Notes: generated from the letters alone by a model not told the origin. DNA of 64,000 bases from JAAELZ01 sp965237485 (GCA_965237485.1 CBDEFQ010000009.1:992001-1056000), one strand, 5' to 3'. Shown: positions 17,313-29,232, counted from the first letter of the stretch. Program-made: numbers and translations.

Positions 17313-20300
17313 ATGCAATCTAATTAAAAAAACAGCGGCTGTTTTATCGTTTGTTGGCGCAACGATTATATCTGCCTCGCTATATGCACAAGAAACGTAT
17401 TCTGTTGGTGCTGACGCGGGTAGTTTTTCTGTTGGCAATAATGGTGCAGGAAGCTGGACGTTGCCGATTGAGGTGCCACCAGGGATTAGGGGCATGGTGC
17501 CGAATATGATGGTGTCGCTGTCTACCTCAAGTGCGAACGGTTTGTTAGGCCAAGGTGGTGGTTTATCAGGTAGCTCAGCAATCAGCCGATGCTCACAATC
17601 GATAGAGCAAGATGATGTGGTAGGCCGTGTTCGTGTTTTACAAAGCGACCAATATTGCCTTGATGGTAATCGTTTGATTCTGATATCAGGTGTACACGGC
17701 GCAGCGAACTCTGAGTACCGTACTGAATTAGAAAGTTTCCAAAAGATACTTGCCAACGGCAGTGTAGGCGGCGCGGGCCCTGAGTCATTTACCGTAATTT
17801 CTCGTTCTGGCAGTAGCATGACTTATGGCGGTACACCTGAATCACGTATTAGCCATTCTTCTGGTGCCGTATTGTCATGGCGTATCAGCCGCCTTGAAGA
17901 CATTAGCTCTAACTATATGAAGTATGTCTACTCCGCGAGTACTTCAGAATCTCTATTGCAGAGCATTCATTACGGCGGTAATGTCGACGTAGGGCAAGCC
18001 CCTTTTTTAGCAGTATCGATAGTCTATGAAGATCGACCAGACACATCAAGTGGGTATCACCTAGGGGCAATACAAACAAGCACCAAGCGGATCAATGCTA
18101 TTCAGACTTGGTCGGATACGGATTTGGTTCGAGACTATCAATTTAGCTACGAACTAAACCCTAACACTAATCAATCTAGACTCAAGGAAGCGAAAGAATG
18201 CGCGGGCAGTGGTGCGTGTTTAGTGCCGACCACATTTGATTATGCCAGCTCGCCAACTCAGTGGTCGTCAGCTTCAATATCCATTCCTCATGACCTTCAA
18301 GGTAGTAACGGCGAACCATTAGGATTACAGGCAGATATTAACAACGATGGTTGGCTAGATTGGTTGGTGTCAGTGCGCTATGCAAGCGGCTCCACAACAC
18401 AGCAAACATGGCTTGGTTCAGCATCAGGGTTTACAACAAATGTAAATTGGTCACTGCCTGCTGTTTTGTATGATTACCAGCTTTATGCAGATGGTTTAGG
18501 TACTGCACAACTGATCGATATCAATGGTGATGGTGATGGTTATGCCGATGTTGTGGAAGCCTATCAAACCTCTGGCGGTATCACTAAAAATGTTTGGTTA
18601 AATACAGGGCAAGGATTTACCTCAACATCTCAATTTGTAGTTCCCGACGTATTTGTATCAACCGCGAACTTAGCTCGAGGCGAAACCCGACTACGTTTTG
18701 TAGAACTCGATGGTGACGGCCTAATTGATGCCGTAATCGATACGCTAGATAGTACAGGCACAAGAACCCGTAATGCATGGATTAATAATGGTACAGGTTG
18801 GACGGCCAATAGCAGTTGGCGACCTAAGGAGTATTTATCAGATTATAAATCTTCGGCCTATCCTGGAGAACGAGATAACTCAACCTTAGTAGATGTTAAT
18901 GGCGATGGGTTGCCAGACTGGGTACAAGCAAGAGCCTATAGCGCTACTTCAGTTCAAAAGCGAGTATGGAGCGGGTTGGGAAGGTGTGAGTTCGGCCTTT
19001 GTCCCGCCCGTAGAATTACTAGATTACGCCACACACAAGCGTGGGCATCCCAAAGGGAGCTTCGTAGATCTAAATGCTGACGGTCTCGTAGATATGGTAT
19101 ACGCCATTACCAAACTCGATGGAACATCTGTCAGTGAGGCGTGGCTCAATACAGGAGAAGGCTGGATTACAGAATCAAACTGGGCCTTACCCGCGTCGAT
19201 GTACCAATATCAAGCGGATGGATATACCGATATCTTGGGCTCTCTAGTTGACTTAACGGGTGATGGCCAACCCGAATATGTACAGTCATGGCGCAGTATC
19301 AGCGGCGGAGATAATTTCAATGCATGGACTCGTGACAACAATGCGTGGGTATCGCTTACTGGATTTGACCTACCTGTACCTTTATTTATGCACCACAGCG
19401 GTCAAAGTAGCACGCCGTTAGCGCAAATTAATGATTTAGATGGCGATGGTATAGCTGAGATGTACACCGCAATGGTGGGCCAATCATCCATTAACTATCA
19501 GAAAGGCGAACTACAAAATAACCTTGTCCCTGGGGTCATTGCACAAATTACTAACGGCTTAGGCATTGAAACACATATTGAATACGGCGTTGCTACCGAT
19601 AGCTCTATTTACACACTTGTTGACAAAAGCCCTTATCCGAATATTGCCGATAATAGCAATCGATTACTGGTTAAGAATGTAAGAATCAGCAATGGGTTGG
19701 GCGGATGGAATGAAGCTTCGCACCAATACAGTAGCTCAAAGTACAATGTAACGGGTAGAGGCGGATTAGGCTTTGAAAGCCACAGTGCAGTAGATGGCCG
19801 AAGCGGTATCAAAATCACTACAAGCTATTATCAAGACTTCCCGTTCACAGGGATGGCGCAATCATCCTCTAATAAAACTGCAGCAGGTATTACGCTTGCC
19901 AGCGGTTCTTCTCAGGTAGCACAACGATTATTAAATGGCGGTAAAACGATTTACCCCTACGCATTGCCGAGTGAAAGTAATGATTCTGATTTACACACAG
20001 GGGCATGGATACAATCGAGGGTCATTACCACAACCATGGACGATTACGGTAATGCCACAGAATCAACAGAAGTTATCACCAACTACCACGGCGAATCATT
20101 TACTAAGATACATACTGTTATCCCTGTTATTGATACGGCAAATTGGATACTCAACAAAACAGGGCTTTCAACACAGGTAATTAGCCAGCCAGGAAAGACA
20201 CCGCATACCTCTACGGTTAATAATACCGAATATTATCCAAATACCAATCTCCTTAAAACAGAGGTGTTAGAGCCTGCAGATGCACATTCGCTAACCAGCA

Positions 20301-20844
20301 CCTATGAATACGATGATTTTGGTAATCGCATCAAAACCACTATCAGCACAACCAATGCACAAAACCCACCATTAGCACCACGGATTACCCAAACAAACTT
20401 TACCAATGCAACGGGCCGAGCAGATGGCCGTTTTCCAATTTTGGTTACCAATACCATACAACACTCGGCAACCACTGAATTTAGCAGCGCGTTTGGTAAG
20501 CCGCTGATAACAACAGATGCCAATGGCGTCACCAAAAAGTATTACTACGATGACTTTGGCACTCAGCTGAACGAAACCATTGTCCAAGCAAATGTACTAG
20601 AGCCTGATGGTAAAGAGGTGGCGATACCGCATTGGTGCTTGGTAGAACACAACTGCCCACCTAACGCAAAATACTTCGTTGCCGCGCTAGATAACCAACG
20701 AGAAGCACCTGAAGCGGCTTACTACGATGTTTATGGCCGTGAAATCCGCCGTTTAACCCAAGGCATGGGCGGTGCGGCTATTTACCAAGACACTGAGTAT
20801 GATGCTTTTGGCCGTAAGCACCGTATGGGCTTGTCGGATAATTA
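17313..20844 (+). pseudogene. Rhs/SpvB-like toxin, N-terminal part (broken)
   Basis: This is the first piece of a giant secreted Rhs-type toxin gene. After ATG 17313 an extra C (17316) shifts the frame; without it the start reads MNLIKKTAAVLSF..., a good signal peptide ending LYAQ. Next come an SpvB-like N-terminal segment (GSWTLPIEVPPGIRGM) and FG-GAP/VCBS repeats (DINGDGDG, VELDGDGLIDAV, VDVNGDGLPDWV, VDLNADGLVDMV, NDLDGDGIAEM) that form a Ca-type beta-propeller. A second frameshift lies near 18965-18975. From about 20300 YD repeats begin (YEYDDFGNR). The piece stops at LSDN, where an IS5-like element is inserted. Confidence 0.85.
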
Positions 20845-20891
20845 ATAGAATACGTGAGATAATATGGGCTGATTCTAGTCAGCCTGCAATT

Positions 20892-21872
20892 TTGAGCAAA
20901 CGTCATCAAAGCCAACTGTTCCTAACCTTAGATTCTCTGGTTAGCTCTGAACATCCCTACCGTAAACTCGATGAGCTATTATGTTTTGGTGCATTGAGTA
21001 AACCCTTCTCTAAAATATATGCCACCCGTGGCCCTAAAGGCCGAGGTGTTGAGTTCGGCTTACGTGCCTTGGTGCTTCAGTTCATGGAAGATTTAAGTGA
21101 TAGAGAAATGGAGCGATACTTATCAGAGAATCTGGCCGCTAAGTGGTTTTGTGATTCAGGACTGGAACAGAGCACTCCTGATCATAGTTACTTTGGTGAT
21201 TTTCGCTCACGCATTGGAACCAGGGGTATGATGAATTTATTTGACCGTGTTCGGAGCGGGTTAGTTTCAATGGGCTTAGTACGAGAAGTATTCACATTTG
21301 TCGATGCCAGCCAGTTGGTCAGTAAGCTAACCACTTGGGATGATAGAGATAAGGCGATAAAGATGGGATTAGAGGAGTTCAACAATAAGACAGTTGATAA
21401 AGTTGCGGCGGACAAGCAAGCACGGTTTGGGTGCAAGGGAAATAGCAAATATTGGTATGGTTACAAAGAGCATGCATCAGTGGATATGCAAAGTGGCTTG
21501 ATCAATAAAATAGCGGCCACCTCGGCTGAGGTAACGGATGCAAGCGGCTTGAAGCATGTTTGCCCTAAGTCGGGCGCTGTTTATGCGGACAAGGGTTATT
21601 GCGTGAGCCCGGCCAAAACCACGCTCAGGCGCAACGGTTGCCATGATGCAACAATCAAGAAGAACAATATGCATGGCAAGAATAGAGACAAAGACCGTTG
21701 GATTAGCAAAATTCGTTCACCATATGAGCGAGTGTTTGCTCATCGCAATAAGCGAGTTCGTTATAAAGGGTTGGCTAAAGTCCAGTTCCAAGTTGGAATC
21801 AGGGGCTTATGTTTTAACCTTAAGCGATTAATGGCATTGGGAGTTGAACGAGTTGAATTGGTGCCGGCCTAG
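20892..21872 (+). CDS. IS5-like DDE transposase
   Basis: The protein is about 326 aa from a TTG start at 20892 (LSKRHQSQLFLTLDSLV), which lies inside the element; the longer open frame upstream runs into Rhs sequence. The N-terminal domain (PYRKLDELLCFGALS, DLSDREMERYLSEN) and the catalytic residues, VDASQLVSK (Asp), YADKGY (Asp) and SPYERVFAHRNKRVRYKG (Glu), match IS5/IS1182-type transposases. It looks intact. Confidence 0.85.
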   Translation: MSKRHQSQLFLTLDSLVSSEHPYRKLDELLCFGALSKPFSKIYATRGPKGRGVEFGLRALVLQFMEDLSDREMERYLSENLAAKWFCDSGLEQSTPDHSYFGDFRSRIGTRGMMNLFDRVRSGLVSMGLVREVFTFVDASQLVSKLTTWDDRDKAIKMGLEEFNNKTVDKVAADKQARFGCKGNSKYWYGYKEHASVDMQSGLINKIAATSAEVTDASGLKHVCPKSGAVYADKGYCVSPAKTTLRRNGCHDATIKKNNMHGKNRDKDRWISKIRSPYERVFAHRNKRVRYKGLAKVQFQVGIRGLCFNLKRLMALGVERVELVPA

Positions 21873-21880
21873 GGATAGAT

Positions 21881-21916
21881 CCGTCTATTGGTGGCAAAAT
21901 GGCTGCTAATAGACGG
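21881..21916 (+). terminator. Stem-loop after the IS5-like transposase
   Basis: CCGTCTATT (21881-21889) and AATAGACGG (21908-21916) form a perfect 9-bp stem followed by TTTATT. It lies 9 bp after the transposase stop and is probably its terminator. Confidence 0.6.
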
Positions 21917-22014
21917 TTTATTGCACAAAAAACGCGTTGCTGAGCAAACTAAAAGCGACTTCGGCGAAAACCCTGTTTGAAATTGTATTAACCGACGAGC
22001 CCCGTATTTCTAGC

Positions 22015-23567
22015 AATTATTTTAAGGATAATGTTGCTAATGGCACAGATCAAATTCGCTGGAAGACCATTGAACACGATATTCTAGATCGACCTGAATC
22101 GATTACTATGCCAAACAACGGGGTTACTCAGTTCACTTATGACCTGCTGACCACCACGACAACCAACGCCTTAGGGCAAGACCATGTTGTCACCAAGAAT
22201 ATATTGGGTAAGCCAAAGACCTCAACAGACAATGGTGGAACAACACAGTTTGCCTACGATGTACGAGGTAACCTACTAGAAACCACCGATGTAGATAGTA
22301 ATCAAATCGTAAACACTTACGACCACTATGGGCGTAAGAAAACCATGCTAGATCCAGATATGGGTAACTGGGTATATGCGTACGATGCTTTTGGTCAACT
22401 AGCATCGCAAACAGATGCCAATTCGGAAGTCGTATCCATGGAATACGATGACTTAGGTCGTATGACACAGCGTGATGAGCGCGAAGGTATTACCACGTGG
22501 AACTACGATACCGCTGCCAATGGTTTAGGTAAGCTAGAAAGTGTGGCTGGGCCACTGTCTACCCAATCTATGGAGTACGATAATTTAGGGAGGCCAAACA
22601 AATCAACGCTCACCACAAGCGGGCAAACCTATATCACAGAAACAGGATATCAGGGTGTAACGGGCAAAGTAGACTGGGTAAAGTATCCAACAGGTCTTGT
22701 GGTGCGTAAGCGCTTTGATGATTACGGCTTTCCAGTTGAGCTTGAAAGTGTTGATTTGCAAAAATATCAGACGTATCGCACTGAATTAGATAAAGCCAAT
22801 AATCATTACCGCGAAGCAAAAATCCTACAAGAACAGTATAACGATGAATATGAAGAGCTAAAAGCTATTGTTCAGCCGTACTATGATCGAATAAATACCG
22901 CTCAAAATAATGCAAGCCCATTGTTAGATCTTGTAAGTAGATCTTTTGATAAAGAATCTCAGCACTATGACTTAGCGACTGATTACTATGCGAAATACAC
23001 AACCAACTTAAACGCCTATAACGGAAAAATGAATCAAGCTGCCACGGCGCAGCAAACAGCAGATGATCACCTTAGTGCTTACTATGGCTATGCTGGATTA
23101 GCTCGAGCACAAGATAATATTTATAACGACTATATGCAGCGTGCATGCGCTAACTTAGGCAACCAAGGGGATGGTTGTGATCATGGGCCTTATACTTTGT
23201 TTTATGATCCCCCAGAGGCACAACTATGGGTTGATCGAGCAGCACCGTATAAAACGGAAAGAGATAGGCTAGATGGAATTGCGAATACTAAATATAACGT
23301 GTATGTGAACTATTCGGGTATCGCTAACAACTACGTGTCACAAGCAGCTCAGTACGAAGAAGGGCTCTCTATATATGGCGCACAGTTTGAAAGCCATCAA
23401 AATATTCAGCTTGGTTTTCAAGCACGAAGAGAAACATACGAAACCCAAGCGGCTGTTCATTTTGGTAGATGGCAAAGTCGTAGTGCCCAAGGTACGGTTT
23501 GCTTAGCATGGGCTGGTGATGATCTGAGTTCAGATAGCTGTGTGACTCAAAAAGGAATACTTCAAAA
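22015..23567 (+). pseudogene. Rhs toxin, central part: YD repeats and a helical insertion
   Basis: The piece resumes the Rhs frame at NYFKDNVANG after the IS5-like element. It has YD repeats (YDHYGRKK, YDAFGQLA, YDDLGRMTQRDEREG, YDNLGRP) that build the Rhs shell. From about 22745 the character changes: a long Tyr-, Ala-, Asn- and Gln-rich, predicted helical segment begins (VDLQKYQTYRTELDKANNHY...) and runs to the IS4 insertion and beyond. The open frame is otherwise uninterrupted here. It ends at GILQ, where the IS4 element enters. Confidence 0.85.
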
Positions 23568-24842
23568 CACTGCTGTCCCGTTAACTTTCACAGCAACGAA
23601 AATTGATTAGGATTAAGGTTTGGGTGATGCATCGGGTCCCCTCGCAACAGTGCCATTAAATCACGTTTTTCAAACAAATTAAGCTGCAATACCCTCAATA
23701 TTTGTTGCATCGTTTTGCCCGCCTTCGACTGCAATTTGATGAACATCAGTATTAGGTAAATACATAACGCAATCCATATTTGGGTCAATACTGCGTTCTT
23801 GCTGGTGCCGATAAATGACTTCACCTTTTAAGTTCTGCTTGATCCACTTGAAGAATAATTCCACCTGCCATCTGGCTTTATAAATATCGGCGATAGTTTG
23901 AGCACTGAGCTTAAAGGGGTTGGTTAAAAACACATAATGCTTGCCTGTAGTGGCATCGCGATAACCAATACGGCGTAATCGAATCGAACACTCCTTTGCT
24001 GCTTTGACCCCCGTGAATTCAATCGTTTGATCACTGCTAAGTCCCGTTCCCTTGCGTACACTATGTCGCTTGATAAGGCGGTATGCAGCATTCTTCTTTA
24101 ATCGTGTGACAAAGTATATTCCCTTGTCATTCAATTGCTTATACCAAGCATAGTCGTTGTATCCACGGTCAATAACTACAATGCTGCCTTTCGGGAAAGC
24201 TACTTTCCTGCCTGCAGTAACATCAGCACATTTACCCTCGGTGATATTAACAAACTCAGGTAAGTAACCATCATGATTCAGGCCTACATGCAGTTTGATT
24301 GCCCCTTTAGTTGATCGAAAGTCTGCCCATGGGAAAACCGATAAGCACAGATCAATGGTAGATGAGTCCAGCGAATACAGGGGATTCTTGAAACGAAAGT
24401 TATGCCCTGGCGTTTTGCTCTGACAGCGCTTGAGTAATTGAGAGAATAGCGCTTCATAAAGGCTCGAAGGCTTGTTCTCATTGATGCGTGAAAGATTGGA
24501 CCGCGTTAACACGGCACTACCAAGATGATACAAGCGGTGTGATTGAGTGCTGACATTATCAACAATATCACGCAAGCTATGACGGCCAGTCAATTGAGCT
24601 ATAGTCAGGCTCACGAACTGTGACCAACGAGACGCTCTGCGGAATGAACGCCCCGAATGATGTTGAATTGCGAGTGCCTCGAATTCATGTCTCGGAACAA
24701 TTTTGAGTATTTGATTTAGAACGGTATTACAATGTGACATGGTCTGATTTTCCTATTTGATTCAACGGTTTATCGCTAAACGTATTTTATCAAATTGAGA
24801 GAAAATCAGGCCTGTTTCTTTAGTGTTAACGGGACAGCAGTG
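23568..24842 (-). mobile_element. IS4-family insertion sequence, copy 1
   Basis: The 1,275-bp element has perfect 17-bp inverted ends CACTGCTGTCCCGTTAA and a 9-bp direct repeat ACTTCAAAA (23559-23567, 24843-24851). Excision restores the Rhs frame (GILQNEWDAL). It is nearly identical to copy 2 at 38368-39641 but has one extra T in the run near 23826, which breaks its transposase. Confidence 0.93.
23588..24740 (-). pseudogene. IS4-family transposase, frameshifted
   Basis: The frame is open from 24740 through LFFKWIKQNLK, then an extra T on the plus strand (TTTT instead of the TTT in copy 2, near 23826) shifts it to GEVIYRHQQERS. The remaining C-terminal tail (VKSFIGTSKNAVL to the end at 23588) is in another frame. 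The DDE residues and the Y-x2-R-x3-E-x6-K signature lie before the break, so the shortened 353-aa product could fold partly. Confidence 0.88.
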
Positions 24843-24851
24843 ACTTCAAAA

Positions 24852-27235
24852 TGAATGGGATGCCTTAGCCGCAACAGGGAAAGAAGACCGTTATAAGCAA
24901 ATTATCGAAGAAATTGAAGCGGAGATTACCCTAGGAGATGACGCAAAGGCCCTTGCAGATACTTACTACGATGCTTATAAAAATAACGCCATCGTGTATT
25001 GGACAGCATTGGAGTCAGATGCAGATGGTCAAATTAAACTAGCTGAATATGGTAATGGTGTAGAAAGTGCATGGAGTTATGATGAAATGGGCCGTGTGGG
25101 TTCAGTACAAACTACATCACCCTATACTGATGCCGTACAAACCAGTAATCTTGTGCAGAACGATGTTTATGATTTTGATGCACTGGGTAACTTAGATTAC
25201 CGTCATGATTTCATTCAGGATTTTAAGGAAGATTTCAATTACGACACGCTTAATCGTCTCACTAAAGCGGAAGTATCGGGTGCTGGAGCCAGTGCCTATG
25301 CAGTAGCTGGGTTGGATACGATTACATTGACGTATGATGTCTTAGGCAATATCAAAACTAAGTCTGATGTAACAGGGGCTAGTGGTGAATATCTTTATGG
25401 ACAAGTTACCAGTAATGCAGGCCCACATGCAGTTAGCTCCATAGGCGGAAACAAAAACACCACTTTTACTTACGATAACAATGGCAATCAATTGTCGGGT
25501 AATGGGCGTGACGAAATTAACTACACGTCTTTCAACAAACCAAGCCGAGTACAAAAAGTAGCCGAAGGGATTGATATCCACATGTCTTACGGCCCTAGCC
25601 GCACATTGTTAGTGCAGGCTGAAATGATAAACGGAGAAACCACCACAACTAAATATTTAGGTGGCCTCTATGAAGAAGTAGAAAAGGATGGAAAGACAAC
25701 AGTTAAACATCACTTAACAGTTGCTGGCCGAGCGGTGGCTGTACTTAGTTTTGATAAAGCTACAACGGGTGCATATGCGTTTGAGAGCACCCACTATTTG
25801 CATCGTGACCATTTAAACTCTATTGCCGCTATCACCGATCAACAAGGCAAAATAGTTGATCGGTTTCACTTCGACGCTTTCGGCAAAAGGAGAACAGCGG
25901 TACAAGCGCCTTTTATGCGGCAGGGTTATTGCCAATTTCCTCTCTCGGTTTCACTAGTCATAAGCAGTTAACCAGCGTCGACCTTGTTCATATGGGGGCC
26001 GAGTTTACGACCCTGAAATTGGTCGTTTTATGAGTGCTGATCCTCATATTCAAAACCCGTTAAATACGCAGAGCTTAAATCGTTATAGTTATGTTAAAAA
26101 CAACCCACTTAGCTATACCGACCCGAGTGGTTATTTCTTTAAGAGCTTATTTAAATCCCTTAAAAAGGTATTTAAGAAGATTTTGAAGCTGGTTAAAAGC
26201 GTGGTTAAAGCGATTGTCAAAGCTGTAAAGGCGGTGGTTAAGGTAGTTAAAAAAGCCATCAAGGTAATTAAAAAATACATAAAACCCCTACTGGCAGTTG
26301 CAGTCGCTGTAATAGCACCCTATGCGGTGGCAGCTTTAGCCTCTGGGGCAGGTATTTTAGCCACGGGGTCAGTTGCTTTATCCACTATGTCGGCAGGGAT
26401 GACGCTTGCTGTGGGGGCTATTGGTGGTGGCTTAGCTGGTCTCGTGTCTACAGGTAGCTTGAAAGGTATGCTTATCGGCACTGTTTCTGGCTTGGCGTTT
26501 GCGGGCATAGGTAATCATTTTTCTGCCGTCAAATCTGCCAATGCGTGGGGCAGAGGTATCAATGGCTTAACGGGAGCTCAGCAAATCGGCAAAATCATCA
26601 TGCACGGTGCTGTAGGTGGCACTAGGGCTGTGCTTAGCGGGGGGAAATTTAAAGATGGGTTTACAGCAGCAGGTTTCGCTCAGACCGCGGCCCCTGTGAT
26701 AGATAATATTGACTCTTCAGCAGGACAAGTTGTTGCTGCAGGTGTTGTGGGTGGAATAGGGTCAGAGCTAGCTGGCGGAGATTTTGAATCTGGGTTTTAT
26801 ACAGGGGTTTTCTCTAGAGCGTTTAATAAGAGATTGCACCCAGATGAAAAAGGGCAGCACATTGAAAGGAAGTATGTCAGAACCGAAATGCGCTCAGAAA
26901 CTACAGTTGTTCCAGGAGGTGCAATTGGAGATATGGTAGCTACAGGCCTAAATATGACTCGTAATCCTACATTGGTTACACTTGGGAATGCTGTTGATGC
27001 TTTGGATCTAGGGCAAACTAATGACGTTATCACAAGCAGCTATCAAGTTAATATTTACGAAAATATTACTTATGATACATACTATGATGTGAGGCCAAAT
27101 GGTAGTTATGTTGAAGTGCCTGGCTTTAGGCACAATCCAGTTACTGGTAATGAGTTTGCTATCGAAATTGAAGGGACCTTGCGTGTTACAAGAACCACTC
27201 AATATTGCATAGCCTCTAGCTTTGGTTGCTTCTGA
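24852..27235 (+). pseudogene. Rhs toxin, C-terminal part with core and variable tip
   Basis: The piece finishes the helical insertion (EWDALAATGKEDRYKQ...), then returns to YD repeats (YDEMGRVG, FDALGNLDYRHD, YDNNGNQLSG) and the Rhs core (HRDHLNSIAAITDQQGK, FDAFGKRRT). Two frameshifts follow, near 25905 and in a G-run near 25995 (GGRVYDPEIGRFMSADP should follow). The core ends YSYVKNNPLSYTDPSG, after which a Lys/Val-rich amphipathic helix, a Gly/Ala-rich hydrophobic region and an unrecognised 110-residue tip form the variable toxin end. Removing both insertion sequences gives an ancestral gene of about 2,480 codons. Confidence 0.85.
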
Positions 27236-27756
27236 TGATTTTTTTTAAACAGTTTCTTATTTCTCTTATTGGTGTGTCCATAATTATTTCATTGGCTTCA
27301 ACGCCCAGAGTGGTGCCCCTAGGAAATGATGAAAGCAACTTAACATTTGAACATGAAGAAGAATTTCAAACACTATTTCAGAAAAAAGGATTGAGAAAAA
27401 GTGAGAATGAACGATTTATGCTGTTAGTTGAAAAACGTAACAAGTTTCTTGCGGAAAAGCGTAGCGGGTTGATTGCGGGGATACTCGAGAAAGAAGATGG
27501 TAAAACATTTCGTCAAAACACTGTCGATAGTATCGCTGTGTTACTTGCAGGTATTTGGGCCATCACTATGATAGTCGCATTTATTGTAGGAGGGGTAACA
27601 AAGCACGACTATATCCTGCTTGTAATCCCATTATTGCTAACTATTGGTGGAGTTCTTACACCCTTTCTATTTTTATTAATGCTTGCTGTTACCGCTTTAG
27701 CTTGGTTTGGTACAGTAATCATAAAAGGAGGTTGGCCGAATCAAAATAGGGGCTAA
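27235..27756 (+). CDS. Putative membrane immunity protein for the Rhs tip
   Basis: The ATG (27235) overlaps the Rhs stop by one base (TGATG), which suggests translational coupling. The 173-aa protein has an N-terminal membrane segment (FFKQFLISLIGVSIIISLA), a charged central region (residues about 30-90) and two C-terminal membrane segments (SIAVLLAGIWAITMIVAFIV and LLVIPLLLTIGGVLTPFLFL). Genes directly after polymorphic toxin tips usually encode cognate immunity proteins, and a membrane one would suit a toxin acting at the membrane. Function is inferred from position only. Confidence 0.5.
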   Translation: MIFFKQFLISLIGVSIIISLASTPRVVPLGNDESNLTFEHEEEFQTLFQKKGLRKSENERFMLLVEKRNKFLAEKRSGLIAGILEKEDGKTFRQNTVDSIAVLLAGIWAITMIVAFIVGGVTKHDYILLVIPLLLTIGGVLTPFLFLLMLAVTALAWFGTVIIKGGWPNQNRG

Positions 27757-27866
27757 AGCATTCAAACTATCTATTTTGTTTGGAATTTATACATTGTCAA
27801 CATTGATTATTTTTACCGTAACTGGGATTGTTTCCGATTACGCAACATTGGGTATGGACTTTTTGT
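27757..27866 (+). other. Remnant of a small membrane-protein ORF cut by the IS256 remnant
   Basis: One frame reads GAKAFKLSILFGIYTLSTLI followed by IFTVTGIVSDYATLGMDF, a plausible membrane segment, overlapping the end of the putative immunity gene, with a good Shine-Dalgarno-like AAGGAGG at about 27726 but no standard start codon. It runs into the IS256-type sequence. It may be a truncated second small gene of the toxin tail. Confidence 0.3.
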
Positions 27867-29054
27867 CTAGCAAGTTGACTCATTGTCGTTCCACACGATA
27901 TATCGATGATTAGCATTAGCCCATTCGTCGTCTATTTCAATCAGAATGGCACTGACTAATCGTAACCAAGCCTCTCGGTTAGGAAAGACTCTGACCAAGC
28001 GGGTTCGCCGCTTAAGTTCTTGTTGAACCGTCCGTTCAATGCGGTTGGAGGTTCGCATTTTCTTTTGGTGTCTATCTGGCAAGGCAAACACATTTAACCC
28101 TTCAGGCACATTGTTTTCTAGCCACTGCGCCAAGTGAGCATGCTTTTCCTGGTACTGGCTCACAAGGACTTTTAGATTAACCTGAGCAGCTGCCCTATTG
28201 GGTGCATTCCAAACACTACGCAGCTCACCACCAATGCGCTGCTTGATCTTGTGATTGGGGGCATGATGCATTGCATTCTGCGCCAGATGAAACTGGCAAC
28301 GCTGCCAAGGTATACCTGGGAACACTGCCTTTCTAGCGGCTTTTAAGCCACGGTGATCATCACTGACAATAAACTCAATACCATGTATGCCCCGGTCAAC
28401 CAAGCCTTTGAGGAACGCTCGCCAGTTAACCTCGGCTTCATTAAGCGCCATTGCCGTTCCTAATACGCAACGCCGTCCACAAGGCAATACCCCCACCGCA
28501 CTCAACACCGCCATATCAATCACTTGGTGGCCCTCACGCACCTTTTCATAACGCGCATCAAGGATTAGGTAAGAGACTTTACCCAACGGACGATCACGCC
28601 AGACTTTTAACGCCTCATCCATGCTCTGGTTAGCCCGTGAGACCGGTGTAGAGGAGATGCTTTCAATACCCATGCTCTGCATGACTTTTTCGACTCGGCG
28701 CGTGCTAACGCCCGTCACGTACATTTCAGCAACGGTCAGCATCATCGCACGTTGGCTGCGTCAGCCGCGTTCTAGCGATTGAGGGTAAAAAGGTTCATCA
28801 ACGTGTTGAGCGGTCTTTGGGATACGCAGATTGAGCGTACCGGCTTGCGTATCGATACGCTTATCCTGGTAGCCATGGGCAAACCCTGGCCGGTCTTGAC
28901 TATGCTCATAGTGTGATGCGCCTGGAAACGGCTCTCTTTCAATCTTCATCGCCTCATTGAGCAGTGCGGTGAGCACGGGGCGCATGGCATCGGGGCCTTC
29001 TGAGATGTGTGTTCCACTACTACGTCAAATACGTTATTGTTTGATTGGGTCATT
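27867..29054 (-). pseudogene. IS256-family (mutator) transposase remnant
   Basis: The reading frame starts at 29054 (MTQSNNVFDVVVE), shifts near HISEGPDAM (about 29005), continues through MRPVLTALLNEAMKIERE, and meets an in-frame TGA between SLERG and RSQRAMMLTV (28761-28763). The rest is a continuous 292-aa mutator-type core with YLILDARYEKVREGHQV (Asp), FIVSDDHRGLKAARKAVFPG (Asp and signature) and the HLAQNAMHH region. Full length would be about 395 aa. No clear terminal repeats were found, so this is a decayed remnant. Confidence 0.85.
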
Positions 29055-29232
29055 TGGGTGTCTCCAGTATTTTAATTGCTTAAAACAGGGAACGCACAAA
29101 TGGCTCAACTTACAAGACACCAAGATAGAAAATTTGAATAAATCAAAAATTCGAAAAAATTCCCCCTGGGGGAAAAAGGCCATACTGCTCTATCTAATAT
29201 AAAAGTCCATACCTGAAGTTACAGTATCTGTA
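29055..29232. other. Non-coding stretch between IS256 remnant and foldback element
   Basis: About 180 bases without a supported gene. It has AT-rich sequence and a short GGGGGAA-type palindrome (CCCCCTGGGGG at about 29162). I see nothing else in it. Confidence 0.4.

Larger units (their letters stand above)
20845..22014 (+). mobile_element. IS5-like insertion sequence within the Rhs gene
   Basis: The 1,170-bp element carries one DDE transposase. Removing 20845-22014 and one copy of the flanking direct repeat AATTA (20840-20844, 22015-22019) restores the Rhs reading frame exactly (GLSDNYFKDN). The ends share a weak inverted repeat (TAGAATACG at the left, TAGAAATACG as complement at the right). 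The exact ends may differ by one or two bases. Confidence 0.8.
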
